Part shown: piece after piece, positions 56,331-64,000 of the stretch
Layout: each line of letters begins with the position of its first letter
How positions within the stretch are numbered: position 1 is the stretch's first letter
NCBI GenBank assembly: GCA_019635015.1
Contig: JAHCAG010000001.1
Span: forward strand, 1 to 64,000
Reading direction: 5' to 3'
Origin: Burkholderiales bacterium
Lineage (GTDB): Bacteria > Pseudomonadota > Gammaproteobacteria > Burkholderiales > SG8-41
Length of the DNA stretch: 64,000 nucleotides
Notes under the pieces: generated by a model
Told to the model about the DNA's origin: nothing
The model's input: the letters and a program-made list of their open reading frames with translations, nothing else
Database searches by the model: none
Translations under genes and position numbers: made by a program

Positions 56331-57411
56331 GCTGTCCCGGCAGCAGGGCCTGGGCGCGACCGTCGGCGTAACGTCCGGCGACGAGTTCGCGTTCGATGAG
56401 GCCGTCCGCGCCCAGCACCAGGCGCCCGGTGACGCCGTTGAGGCGGATATCGCGGGTGCCTTCGAGCAGTAGCCGGGCGATGCGCCAGGCATCGATGCCC
56501 AGTGCGTAAAGCCGGTCGAGTTCGGCGCTGACCGGCGTTTTCGACCGGGGATAGGCCGCAATCCGCGGATGTTCGGGTTCGAGCAGCCAGGGCATGTCGA
56601 TGAAATGGATGCCGGCAAGGTCATGTCCGGCGAGGGGGCCGAGGTCGCCGCCATGCACGCTGGAAGTCGCATAAAGCGGCACGTTGCCGAGATAGGGGCG
56701 CACGCTGCGGGCTTCGGCGTGGTCCAATGCCAGAAAAACCGAATCGACCGCATTCAGGCTGCGGGCCGCGCCCCTCAGTTTTTCCGGGGCGGAGACAAAG
56801 GGAATGTCGGTTGTGATGGAGCCGCCGGCCCGCCGGAATTCGGCGGCGAATGCCGCCTGCATGCGGCGTTGCACCGGTCCGCTGCCGCTGATGGTGGCTG
56901 CGGTGCGGCGGCCGGCTTCCCAGACCAGCCGTGCGACCTGTCGCGCTTCGGTTTCGACCTGCAGGCCCAGCACGTAGAGATTGCCCGGCATGCGTCCGGT
57001 GTCATCGGGCATGTTCAATGCCAGTGTCGGCACCGGCACCGGCTCGCCGAAGGCCAGCGCGGTGACGGCATCCCGCGTCAGCGGCCCGACGACCACCTGG
57101 GCGCCGGCAGCGACCGCAGCACGGAAACCCTCCAGATTGCCGCCGACGTCGCCGGATACCGCATACTCGCGCACCGGCAGCAGCGGACGGTCTTCAACAC
57201 CTGCAGCTGCCCGGAACCCGTCGCGCACTGCAATGGCATGCCGCGCAAAGACCTTGGACTCGAGCGGGAGCAGCAGCGCAATATGCGGCACCTGTGCGGT
57301 GGTCGCCGCAGCCGCCGGCGTCACGGCGTCGCTGGCCAATGCCGTGCCCGCTCCGTATAGTAGGCAACTGAAAGCCAAGGCGGCCTGGTGTCGTAACAAT
57401 CGATGAATCAT
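56314..57411 (-). CDS. lpoA: Penicillin-binding protein activator LpoA-like
   Basis: A 365-residue exported protein (signal peptide to about TALA) with a type I periplasmic binding fold: HIALLLPLESKVFARHAIAVRDGFRAAAG, VVVGPLTRDAVTALA and the C-terminal NGVTGRLVLGADGLIERELV. It corresponds to the C-terminal domain of E. coli LpoA, which activates PBP1A; the TPR domain is absent and no lipobox is seen. Its ATG overlaps that of rsmI on the opposite strand by nine bases. Confidence 0.88.
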   Translation of the reverse strand: MIHRLLRHQAALAFSCLLYGAGTALASDAVTPAAAATTAQVPHIALLLPLESKVFARHAIAVRDGFRAAAGVEDRPLLPVREYAVSGDVGGNLEGFRAAVAAGAQVVVGPLTRDAVTALAFGEPVPVPTLALNMPDDTGRMPGNLYVLGLQVETEARQVARLVWEAGRRTAATISGSGPVQRRMQAAFAAEFRRAGGSITTDIPFVSAPEKLRGAARSLNAVDSVFLALDHAEARSVRPYLGNVPLYATSSVHGGDLGPLAGHDLAGIHFIDMPWLLEPEHPRIAAYPRSKTPVSAELDRLYALGIDAWRIARLLLEGTRDIRLNGVTGRLVLGADGLIERELVAGRYADGRAQALLPGQREPAR

Positions 57412-58302
57412 CCTCGAAGTCCGGGAACTGAAGCGGGTTTGAGCGCGGGCGGCGGTACTGCCCTTCCCGGAACATTATATGTAGTCGCGACACCGATCGG
57501 GAATCTCGGCGATGTCACGCTGCGTGCGCTGGAGGTGCTGCGCAGCGTCGATGTCATTGCCGCCGAGGATACCCGCATCACCTCGAAGCTGCTCAACCGG
57601 CATGGCGTCGCCGGCCGGCTGATTGCCGTGCATGAACACAACGAGCGGCGCGCTGCGGAAACGGTGGCCGGGCTGCTGGCCGGCGGGAAATCCGTGGCGC
57701 TGGTCAGCGATGCCGGCACGCCGGGCATCGCCGATCCGGGTGCGCGGGTGGTGGCTGCGGCACGGGCGGCCGGGCATGTCGTGGTGCCGGTTCCCGGAGC
57801 CAATGCGGCCGCGGCCGCGCTGTCGGCGAGCGGATTCGAGGCCGGACGTTTCCTGTTCTGCGGTTTCCTGCCATCCCGCGCCGCCGAGCGGCGCCGGGTC
57901 CTCGGCGAGCTTGCGGGGGAGCGGGCGCTGATGGTGTTCTACGAGGCGCCACACCGCATCAAGGACTGCGTGGCCGACCTCTGCGCCGTTTTCGGCGGGG
58001 CGCGGGAAGTCCTGATTGCCCGCGAACTGACCAAGCTCCACGAAACACTGCACCGATGCCGGCTCGAGGCGGCCGGCGAATGGCTGCAGGGGGATGATCA
58101 TCGCCGGCGCGGAGAATTCGTGCTGGTCGTCGAAGGTGCCCCGGAGATCGTGCAGGACGCGTCGGCCGGCGCCGAGGATGTCCTGAAAACACTGCTCGGC
58201 GAATTGCCGCTGAAACAGGCGGTCGCGCTGGCGGTGAAACTCACCGGCGGCAACCGCAACGAACTCTACGGGCTGGCGCTGAAACTGAAGGGGGAAAACT
58301 GA
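57403..58302 (+). CDS. rsmI: 16S rRNA (cytidine(1402)-2'-O)-methyltransferase
   Basis: A 299-residue tetrapyrrole-methylase-fold enzyme that 2'-O-methylates C1402 in the ribosomal P site. It shows [59 protein letters not shown] and [16 protein letters not shown]. About 25 residues precede the conserved start, so a later start than ATG 57403 is possible. It is divergent from lpoA with overlapping start regions. Confidence 0.93.
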   Translation: MNHPRSPGTEAGLSAGGGTALPGTLYVVATPIGNLGDVTLRALEVLRSVDVIAAEDTRITSKLLNRHGVAGRLIAVHEHNERRAAETVAGLLAGGKSVALVSDAGTPGIADPGARVVAAARAAGHVVVPVPGANAAAAALSASGFEAGRFLFCGFLPSRAAERRRVLGELAGERALMVFYEAPHRIKDCVADLCAVFGGAREVLIARELTKLHETLHRCRLEAAGEWLQGDDHRRRGEFVLVVEGAPEIVQDASAGAEDVLKTLLGELPLKQAVALAVKLTGGNRNELYGLALKLKGEN

Positions 58303-58351
58303 GCGGCGGCAATTTACGCCCGGCGGCGCAGCGATTACCATCACTTCCGAC

Positions 58352-59389
58352 ATGAAAACGATCACCATCACCCGCCCCGACGACTGGCATCTGCACCTGC
58401 GCGATGGTGCGGCGATGCGCGACGTGCTGCCGCATACCGCTGCACGTTTTGCCCGTGCCATCGTCATGCCCAACCTGAAGCCGCCGGTGACCACCACGGA
58501 ACTTGCGCTGGCCTACCGCGAACGCATCCGCGGCGCATTGCCGGCGGGCAGCCGTTTCGAGCCGCTGATGACCTTGTACCTGACTGACAACACGCCGCCT
58601 GCCGAAATCATCCGTGCCCGGCAAAGCGGCGTGGTGCATGCGGTGAAATATTATCCGGCAGGTGCCACCACCAATTCCGACTCCGGTGTCACTGCGCTGG
58701 AGAAGTGTTTTCCGGTGCTGGAGGCGATGGAAAAGGCCGGCATGCCACTGCTGGTGCACGGCGAGGTCACCGACGCCGATGTCGACATGTTCGACCGCGA
58801 GCGCGTGTTCATCGAGCGCACGCTGGCGCCACTGGTGGAACGCTTCCAGGGGTTGAAGGTGGTGATGGAGCACATCACCACGCGCGAGGCTGCGGCTTTC
58901 GTGACCTCGGCACCGCAGCGGGTGGCGGCAACATTGACGCCGCAGCACCTGCTTCTCAACCGCAACGCACTGTTCACCGGCGGCGTGCGCCCGCACAACT
59001 ATTGCCTGCCTATCCTCAAGCGCGAGATTCACCGCCAGGCGCTGGTCGCTGCGGCAACCGGCGGCAATCCCAAGTTTTTCCTCGGCACCGACAGCGCTCC
59101 GCATGCGCGGCATACCAAGGAGAACGACTGCGGCTGCGCAGGCATGTACACCGCGCATGCGGGCATCGAGCTTTATGCGGAAGTGTTCGCCGCGGCCGGC
59201 GCGCTTGACCGGCTGGAGGCCTTTGCCTCACATTTCGGAGCGGATTTTTACGGACTGCCGCGCAACAGCGAAAAGATCACGCTGCTGCAGCAACCGTGGG
59301 ACGCGCCGGCCAGCGTGCCCTTCGGCGGCGATACGCTGGTGCCAATGCGTGCCGGTGCCGCGATCCAGTGGAGGATCGGCGGTCCTTGA
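58352..59389 (+). CDS. pyrC: Dihydroorotase
   Basis: A 345-residue class II dihydroorotase of pyrimidine biosynthesis, cyclising carbamoyl-aspartate. Metal ligands are in [10 protein letters not shown] (HxH), the carboxylated Lys in VKYYPAG, LLVHGEV and VMEHITT, and the Asp in [10 protein letters not shown]. Length and motifs match E. coli PyrC. Its TGA overlaps the TTG start of the ChaC gene. Confidence 0.95.
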   Translation: MKTITITRPDDWHLHLRDGAAMRDVLPHTAARFARAIVMPNLKPPVTTTELALAYRERIRGALPAGSRFEPLMTLYLTDNTPPAEIIRARQSGVVHAVKYYPAGATTNSDSGVTALEKCFPVLEAMEKAGMPLLVHGEVTDADVDMFDRERVFIERTLAPLVERFQGLKVVMEHITTREAAAFVTSAPQRVAATLTPQHLLLNRNALFTGGVRPHNYCLPILKREIHRQALVAAATGGNPKFFLGTDSAPHARHTKENDCGCAGMYTAHAGIELYAEVFAAAGALDRLEAFASHFGADFYGLPRNSEKITLLQQPWDAPASVPFGGDTLVPMRAGAAIQWRIGGP

Positions 59390-60006
59390 GCGTCTCCGCG
59401 TCCAGCCATCCGGCCGGCGCCGCACTGGCGCCGCTGCCGCGCGACGATCCCTTTCATTACAGCCGGCTCGACCTGCCGCGCGACGAGCTGTGGATATTCA
59501 CCTACGGCTCGCTGATGTGGGATCCCGCGTTTCGTTTCCGGAGCTCGGCGCCAGCACTGCTGCGCGGATACCATCGCGCATTCTGCATATATTCCAGCCG
59601 TTATCGCGGCACAGCGTCCGCGCCGGGACTGGTGCTCGGACTGGATCGCGGCGGGGCCTGCAGGGGCAGGGCGTACTGCGTGGCAGCCGCGGATATTCCG
59701 GAGGCGCTGGAAGCCCTGTGGCTGCGCGAGATGCGGCGGCGGGTGTACGTGCCGCGCCTGTTGCCGGTCGGCGTGGGCAAAGAGCGCCGGACGGCATTGA
59801 CCTTCCTTGCCAATCGTTGCCACGACGGTTACGCCGGGCGACTGGGGCTCGATGCCGCTGCTGCAATCATTGCCGCCTGCTGCGGTGAACGCGGCCCCAA
59901 CGTTGAGTACCTGGTGAACACCCTGCATCACCTGGATGCACTGGGCGTGCATGACCGGCATTTGCACGATTTGCTGGCAGCCGTGCGCGTGCGGGAGTCG
60001 CGCTGA
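59386..60006 (+). CDS. chaC: ChaC-like gamma-glutamylcyclotransferase
   Basis: A 206-residue protein of the ChaC family, which cleaves glutathione to 5-oxoproline and Cys-Gly. The glycine-rich entry motif is [15 protein letters not shown]. The catalytic Glu is probably in the [11 protein letters not shown] region, and [19 protein letters not shown] matches the C-terminus. No ATG is available before the conserved core; TTG 59386 overlapping the pyrC stop (TTGA) is taken as start. It follows pyrC in the same transcript. Confidence 0.85.
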   Translation: MSVSASSHPAGAALAPLPRDDPFHYSRLDLPRDELWIFTYGSLMWDPAFRFRSSAPALLRGYHRAFCIYSSRYRGTASAPGLVLGLDRGGACRGRAYCVAAADIPEALEALWLREMRRRVYVPRLLPVGVGKERRTALTFLANRCHDGYAGRLGLDAAAAIIAACCGERGPNVEYLVNTLHHLDALGVHDRHLHDLLAAVRVRESR

Positions 60007-60049
60007 CCGGCAATTGCGCGGGGGCAGGCAATGTCCACATGATAAAATC

Positions 60050-60442
60050 CGCAGCGAAGCTGGCCAGGCAGTCGCTGTGCGCGGAACAAACCGGACAAGG
60101 CAACTTGTCCGTGCCGCGCATAGAGGAAAGTCCGGGCTCCACAGGGTAGGGTGACGGGTAACGCCCGTCCGCCGCGAGGCGAGGAACAGGGCCACAGAGA
60201 ACGAACCGCCGATGGCCGGGGGTAACTCCGGATCAGGTAAGGGTGAAAAGGTGCGGTAAGAGCGCACCGCGTTCGCGGTAACGCGAATGGCACGGTAACC
60301 TCCACCCGGAGCAACACCGAATAGGCAAGCGTTGACGCGTCCCGCCGAGCTTGCGGGTAGGTGGCTTGAGCCGGCCAGCAATGTCCGGCCCAGAGGAATG
60401 GCTGTCCACGACAGAACCCGGCTTACCGGCCAGCTTCACCTT
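60050..60442 (+). ncRNA. rnpB: RNase P RNA, bacterial class A
   Basis: The catalytic RNA of RNase P, which trims tRNA 5' leaders. The hallmark segments are visible: GAGGAAAGTCCGGGCTCC (about 60123-60140, P4 5' half and CRI), AGAGGAATGGCTGTCCA (around 60392-60408) and ACAGAACCCGGCTTAC (around 60411-60426). The ends pair through GAAGCTGGCC (60055-60064) and GGCCAGCTTC (60428-60437), forming P1. A TAAAAT -10-like box is at 60043-60048. Exact ends are estimated to within a few bases. Confidence 0.95.
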
Positions 60443-60667
60443 TCCTAATCCCGATATCCATATGGGACAGCCTGTCGCCGTACGGCGACGCAGCGAATTC
60501 CCGTAATTGCCTGATTTTTAAGCATAATCACTTAATGCGCTACTTTCAGTACGCGTAATATCCTGTTGTTTTAATTGGTTTATTTCTGAGCCAAAAAAAC
60601 ATAAAATCAGGCGTCAACAAGTCGCCGTAAGTCATTGTCATTAAAAAGGAATTTCGGAATTCGACCC
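60443..60667. other. AT-rich spacer between rnpB and the mraZ promoter
   Basis: No gene is seen. A GTCGCCGTACGGCGAC palindrome at about 60474-60489 lies behind rnpB and may end its transcript, though no U-run follows. The rest is AT-rich, as expected upstream of a strong promoter region for the division cluster. Confidence 0.5.
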
Positions 60668-60720
60668 TTGACCCGCATCCTTCAGTTAATTATAGTGGGA
60701 CGAAGTGGTAAAAAGTGGGG
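60668..60720 (+). promoter_or_regulatory. mraZ promoter with three MraZ boxes
   Basis: A sigma-70 promoter is visible: TTGACC (60668-60673), a 17-base spacer, and TATAGT (60691-60696). Three direct repeats with exact 10-base spacing follow: GTGGGA (60695-60700), GTGGTA (60705-60710), GTGGGG (60715-60720). These are the known MraZ binding repeats. The first overlaps the -10 element, so MraZ should repress its own operon by blocking polymerase. Confidence 0.88.
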
Positions 60721-60776
60721 GAAATGCCCGCCGGACCTCCGGCAAGGCGAGGCTTCCACGGGCAAAGGGGGGAACC

Positions 60777-61223
60777 GTGTTTCGCGGGGTCGCACAACTC
60801 AATCTCGACAGCAAAGGCCGGCTCGCGGTGCCCGCGCGCCATCGCGATTCCCTGCTCGAGCGTTGTGCAGGCCACCTGGTGATCACTGCCGACGCTGACC
60901 GCTGCCTGCTGGTCTATCCGCTGCCCGACTGGGAACTCATCCAGCAGAAACTCGAAGGGCTGTCGAACCTCGATCCGCGCGTGCGCGAGCTGCAGCGGCG
61001 TCTGATCGGTTTTGCCGTCGACGTCGACATGGATGGCGCGGGCCGCGTGCTGATTACCCCCGAACTGCGCCGCTACGCGCAGCTTGAAAAAAGTGTTGTG
61101 CTGGTCGGGCAGGGGAAAAAATTCGAGCTGTGGAATGACGAGCGCTGGACGCAGCTGATTGATGGCGCCGGCGGTTTCGGCGCCGGCGGGCTGCCGGCAG
61201 AGCTGGAGGATTTCTCCTTGTGA
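60777..61223 (+). CDS. mraZ: Transcriptional regulator MraZ
   Basis: A 148-residue AbrB-fold DNA-binding protein, first gene of the division and cell wall cluster. The start is GTG 60777 with AAAGGGGGGAA upstream (upstream in-frame codons would overlap the MraZ boxes). Two MraZ repeats are visible, [17 protein letters not shown] and [19 protein letters not shown]. It represses the cluster by binding the three boxes in its promoter. It overlaps rsmH by four bases. Confidence 0.95.
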   Translation: MFRGVAQLNLDSKGRLAVPARHRDSLLERCAGHLVITADADRCLLVYPLPDWELIQQKLEGLSNLDPRVRELQRRLIGFAVDVDMDGAGRVLITPELRRYAQLEKSVVLVGQGKKFELWNDERWTQLIDGAGGFGAGGLPAELEDFSL

Positions 61224-62158
61224 CGCACGGCGTGCATGCCGCGGTGCTCGCGCAGGAAGCCATGGAGGCATTGAACATCCGGTCCGGCGGCATTTATGTC
61301 GATTGCACTTTCGGGCGCGGCGGCCACAGCCGGCTGATTCTCGAGCGGCTGGGCAGCGACGGAAGTCTGCTGGCCCTGGATCGCGATCCCGAGGCGGTGC
61401 AGGCGGCACAGGCGATCCGCGATCCGCGCTTCACGATGCTGCACGGTGTTTTCAGCGGATTGGGCGAAGCACTGCGCAGCGCGGGTGTCACGGGTGTGGA
61501 CGGCCTGCTGCTGGATCTCGGTGTTTCGTCGCCGCAACTCGACGATGTGCGCCGCGGCTTCAGTTTCAGGGGGGATGCGCCGCTGGACATGCGCATGGAT
61601 CCGGGGCGCGGCATCAGCGCGGCGCAGTGGCTGGCCACGGCGGAAGAGGCGGAAATCAGGGAGGTCATCAGGGACTATGGCGAAGAACGGTTTGCTAAAC
61701 AGATTGCAGCAGCGATTGTTGCGGCTCGGGCGCGGGGACCTGTTGACACCACACGAGAACTTGCCGCGCTCGTGGCAGAAGCCGTTCCCTCGCGCGAACC
61801 ACGCCAGGATCCGGCGACGCGCACGTTTCAGGCTCTACGGATTCACGTCAATCAGGAGCTTGAGGAGCTTTCGGTAGTGCTGCCCCAGTGCGTGGCCCTG
61901 CTGAATCCGGGCGGACGCCTGGTGGTGATCAGCTTTCACTCCCTCGAGGACAGGATCGTCAAACGTTTCCTGCGCGCCGAGTCCCGGGCCGACAGCCTGC
62001 CGGCACGGCTGCCCGTTCGCGCGCGTGATTTGCCGCAGCCCCGGATGCGCCTGGTCGGACGCGCGCAGCGCCCCGGGGCGCAGGAAGTGGCCGGGAATCC
62101 GCGCGCGCGCAGTGCGGTGATGCGGGTCGCGGAACGCACCGGGGCGGAGGCGGCGTGA
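61220..62158 (+). CDS. rsmH: 16S rRNA (cytosine(1402)-N4)-methyltransferase
   Basis: A 312-residue methyltransferase (formerly MraW) that N4-methylates C1402, the same nucleotide modified by RsmI encoded 3 kb upstream. It starts with [36 protein letters not shown] as the SAM motif, [24 protein letters not shown] and [17 protein letters not shown]. Start and stop overlap mraZ and ftsL by four bases. Confidence 0.96.
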   Translation: MTHGVHAAVLAQEAMEALNIRSGGIYVDCTFGRGGHSRLILERLGSDGSLLALDRDPEAVQAAQAIRDPRFTMLHGVFSGLGEALRSAGVTGVDGLLLDLGVSSPQLDDVRRGFSFRGDAPLDMRMDPGRGISAAQWLATAEEAEIREVIRDYGEERFAKQIAAAIVAARARGPVDTTRELAALVAEAVPSREPRQDPATRTFQALRIHVNQELEELSVVLPQCVALLNPGGRLVVISFHSLEDRIVKRFLRAESRADSLPARLPVRARDLPQPRMRLVGRAQRPGAQEVAGNPRARSAVMRVAERTGAEAA

Positions 62159-62439
62159 CCGCGCGTCTCTCATTCATCCTGCTCGCCGCGCTGATCGCCT
62201 GCGCGTTCACTCTGGTCACTGCCCAGCACAAGGCGCGCAAACTCTATGTCGAGCTGCAGAAGGAGCAGGCCGCGGCGAAGCAGTTCGAGGATGAATGGGG
62301 GCAGCTGCAGCTCGAACAGGGCACCTGGGCGACGCACAGCCGCATCGAGCGCATCGCCACCCGTGAACTGGGCATGCGGCTGCCGCACCAGGGGCGCATC
62401 GAAGTGGTGCCTGCGGCACGTGCGGAGAATGTCCAATGA
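62155..62439 (+). CDS. ftsL: Cell division protein FtsL
   Basis: A 94-residue bitopic membrane protein of the divisome. It starts with GTG and has one membrane helix ([19 protein letters not shown]) followed by a heptad coiled-coil ([27 protein letters not shown]) and a short periplasmic tail. FtsL pairs with FtsB and FtsQ to activate FtsWI. Position between rsmH and ftsI and the size are decisive. Confidence 0.93.
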   Translation: MTARLSFILLAALIACAFTLVTAQHKARKLYVELQKEQAAAKQFEDEWGQLQLEQGTWATHSRIERIATRELGMRLPHQGRIEVVPAARAENVQ

Positions 62440-64000
62440 AGCCGCAGCCCGCGCGTGAACAGTCGCCGAGCCTGCCGCGCTGGCGTGCGAACCTGCTGCT
62501 GCTGCTGCTCGGCGCCTGGTTTGTCGGGCTGGCCGGCCGGGCGCTGTGGCTGCAGGCCCTGAACAACGATTTCCTGCAGCGCAAGGGGGAGTCGCGTTAT
62601 TCGCGGGTTGTCGAGATCGGCGCCAGCCGCGGCATGATCGTCGACCGCAACAACGAGCCGCTGGCGATTTCGACGCCGGTCGAATCGGTGGCGGCCAGCC
62701 CGGCTGACGTCGAAGCGGATCCGGCGGCGCTGCGCAGGCTGGCCCAGCTGCTGGGCATTGGCGAGGCGGATCTGCGCGCGCGCCTTGCCGATACGCGTCG
62801 CGAGTTTGTCTACCTCAAGCGCCAGCTGCCGCCCGACCAGGCCGAGCGCGTGGTCCAGCTCGGCATCCCCGGCGTGTTCCTGCAGCGCGAACATCGCCGC
62901 TATTACCCCGCCGGCGAAGTGATGTCGCACATCATCGGTTTTACGGGTGTCGACGACAGGGGGCAGGAGGCGCTGGAGCTTGCGTTCGAGGAGTCGCTCG
63001 CCGGCAAGGCCGGCAGCCGGCGCGTGATCAAGGACCGTCTCGGGCGCATTGTCGAGGACGTTGAAAGCATACGCGTGCCGCAGAACGGACAGCAGTTGCG
63101 CCTGTCGATCGATGCGCGCATCCAGTATCTCGCCTTCCGCGAGCTGAGGTCGGCGGTGACGGCGCACCGCGCGAAAGCCGGCGGCATCGTCGTGCTTGAC
63201 GTCGCCACCGGCGAAATCCTGGCGATGGCCAACCTGCCGGCGTACAACCCGAACAACCGCGGCAAGCTGGATGCCCAGCGTACCCGCAACCGCGCCGTCA
63301 CCGATTTGTTCGAACCCGGTTCGACGCTGAAGCCCTTCACCGCGGCTGCGGCCCTCGAGGCGGGGCTGTTCCAGGCGGGCACGGTGATCCAGACGGCGCC
63401 GGGCCAGCTGACCATCGGCAGCCGCACCATCCGTGACGCGCATCCGCAGGGTGCGCTGACAGTGGCGCAGGTCATCCAGAAATCCTCCAATGTGGGCACC
63501 GCCAAGATGGGGCTGGCAATGCCTTCCGAAATGCTGTGGAGCCTGTTCAGCCGGGCCGGATTCGGCGCCCCGCCGCGCTCCGGTTTCCCGGGCGAAGTTT
63601 CGGGGCGGCTGCGCGCGCACAACACCTGGAGGCCTATCGAGCAGGCAACGATGTCGTATGGCTACGGCATATCGGTGTCGCTGCTTCAGCTCGCACGCTC
63701 CTACACCATCTTTGCTTCGGACGGCGTTCTTTATCCGGTGACCTTGCTCAGGCGTGACAGTCCGGAGCCGGGAACGCGGGTGATATCAGCGCAAACCGCG
63801 CAGGCAGTACGCCAGATGCTTGAAATGGCGGCGCAACCCGGCGGCACGGCCCCCGGTGCCCAGATTCCGGGCTACACCGTCGCCGGCAAGACCGGCACGG
63901 CACACAAGATCGAGGGCAAGGGGTATGCCGCCAATCGTTACGTGTCATCGTTTGTCGGCATGGCGCCGGCATCACGGCCGCGGGTGATCGTCGCGGTGAT
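62436..64000 (+). CDS. ftsI: Peptidoglycan transpeptidase FtsI (PBP3), 3'-truncated by the window
   Basis: 521 residues are visible and the frame is open at the window end, so the C-terminus is missing. A membrane anchor (LLLLLLGAWFVGLAGRALWL) is followed by the PBP dimer domain (~50-220: RGMIVDRNNEPLAIS, YYPAGEVMSHIIGF) and the transpeptidase domain with the SxxK site EPGSTLKPF, SxN in QKSSNVGTAKMG and KTG in VAGKTGTAHK. It cross-links septal peptidoglycan. The start overlaps the ftsL stop by four bases. Confidence 0.96.
   Translation, partial: MKPQPAREQSPSLPRWRANLLLLLLGAWFVGLAGRALWLQALNNDFLQRKGESRYSRVVEIGASRGMIVDRNNEPLAISTPVESVAASPADVEADPAALRRLAQLLGIGEADLRARLADTRREFVYLKRQLPPDQAERVVQLGIPGVFLQREHRRYYPAGEVMSHIIGFTGVDDRGQEALELAFEESLAGKAGSRRVIKDRLGRIVEDVESIRVPQNGQQLRLSIDARIQYLAFRELRSAVTAHRAKAGGIVVLDVATGEILAMANLPAYNPNNRGKLDAQRTRNRAVTDLFEPGSTLKPFTAAAALEAGLFQAGTVIQTAPGQLTIGSRTIRDAHPQGALTVAQVIQKSSNVGTAKMGLAMPSEMLWSLFSRAGFGAPPRSGFPGEVSGRLRAHNTWRPIEQATMSYGYGISVSLLQLARSYTIFASDGVLYPVTLLRRDSPEPGTRVISAQTAQAVRQMLEMAAQPGGTAPGAQIPGYTVAGKTGTAHKIEGKGYAANRYVSSFVGMAPASRPRVIVAV

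Noticed and set aside
60050..60442. Small reading frames inside the rnpB region
   Set aside because: The segment matches class A RNase P RNA in all hallmark positions, so peptide frames there are accidental.

Overview
The window is chromosomal DNA of high G+C from a betaproteobacterium, probably Burkholderiales-like. The evidence is the Bug/TctC-type solute receptor, the birA-coaX-SPOR-rfaE2 order, the dolP-diaA-yraN-lpoA/rsmI block, a class A RNase P RNA, and the start of the mraZ-rsmH-ftsL-ftsI division cluster. Only the first ~540 bases differ: they are AT-rich and hold the 3' end of an unrelated gene, so the left edge looks like the end of an acquired segment.

Layout. 1-0.5 kb: tail of a low-GC gene. 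0.5-8.8 kb: accessory catabolic genes (FAH-family hydrolase, a UGSC selenoprotein, PncC, a methyltransferase, TauD-type dioxygenases, an RraA-like aldolase, an aldehyde dehydrogenase). 8.8-11.9 kb: an OmpR/EnvZ-type pair and a TerC protein. 12.1-16 kb: a GntR-controlled unit of Bug receptor, enolase-superfamily enzyme, regulator and dioxygenase, with the same operator in both intergenic regions. 16-22 kb: small enzymes, dinB, an MmgE/PrpD protein. 22.2-29.9 kb: a second UGSC selenoprotein, a four-domain rhodanese, HMG-CoA lyase, a CaiB-type CoA transferase, another dioxygenase and a racemase-like protein. 30-42.8 kb: ettA, an SDR, a diguanylate cyclase, glnS, a peptidase E-like protein, two receivers beside a frameshifted sensor kinase, then birA, coaX and a SPOR protein. 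42.8-54.8 kb: rfaE2, then a CarH/LitR-type photoreceptor regulon in two divergent operons (litR, DUF2256, photolyase, diiron protein; folE2, FAD oxidase, DUF1365, cfa, chalcone-isomerase-like, MFS, DUF3833, SDR, SnoaL-like). 54.8-64 kb: dolP, diaA, yraN, lpoA, rsmI, pyrC, chaC, rnpB and the dcw cluster, cut off inside ftsI.

The main discovery is a pair of long paralogous genes (1460-3193 and 22187-23914). Each is interrupted at the same place by one in-frame TGA that falls exactly at the U of a U-G-S-C motif. A bSECIS-like hairpin with a CGUG-containing apical loop follows each TGA. They are best read as two selenoproteins of the functionally unknown UGSC family, which ordinary gene calling would split into four fragments. 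The selenocysteine machinery is not in the window.

Other notable points are a ~23-bp AT-rich element present six times, nearly always touching the stop codon of a plus-strand gene; a TauD homologue that has lost both iron-binding histidines; a racemase-fold protein without catalytic cysteines; repeated candidate LitR boxes; and MraZ boxes overlapping the mraZ promoter.
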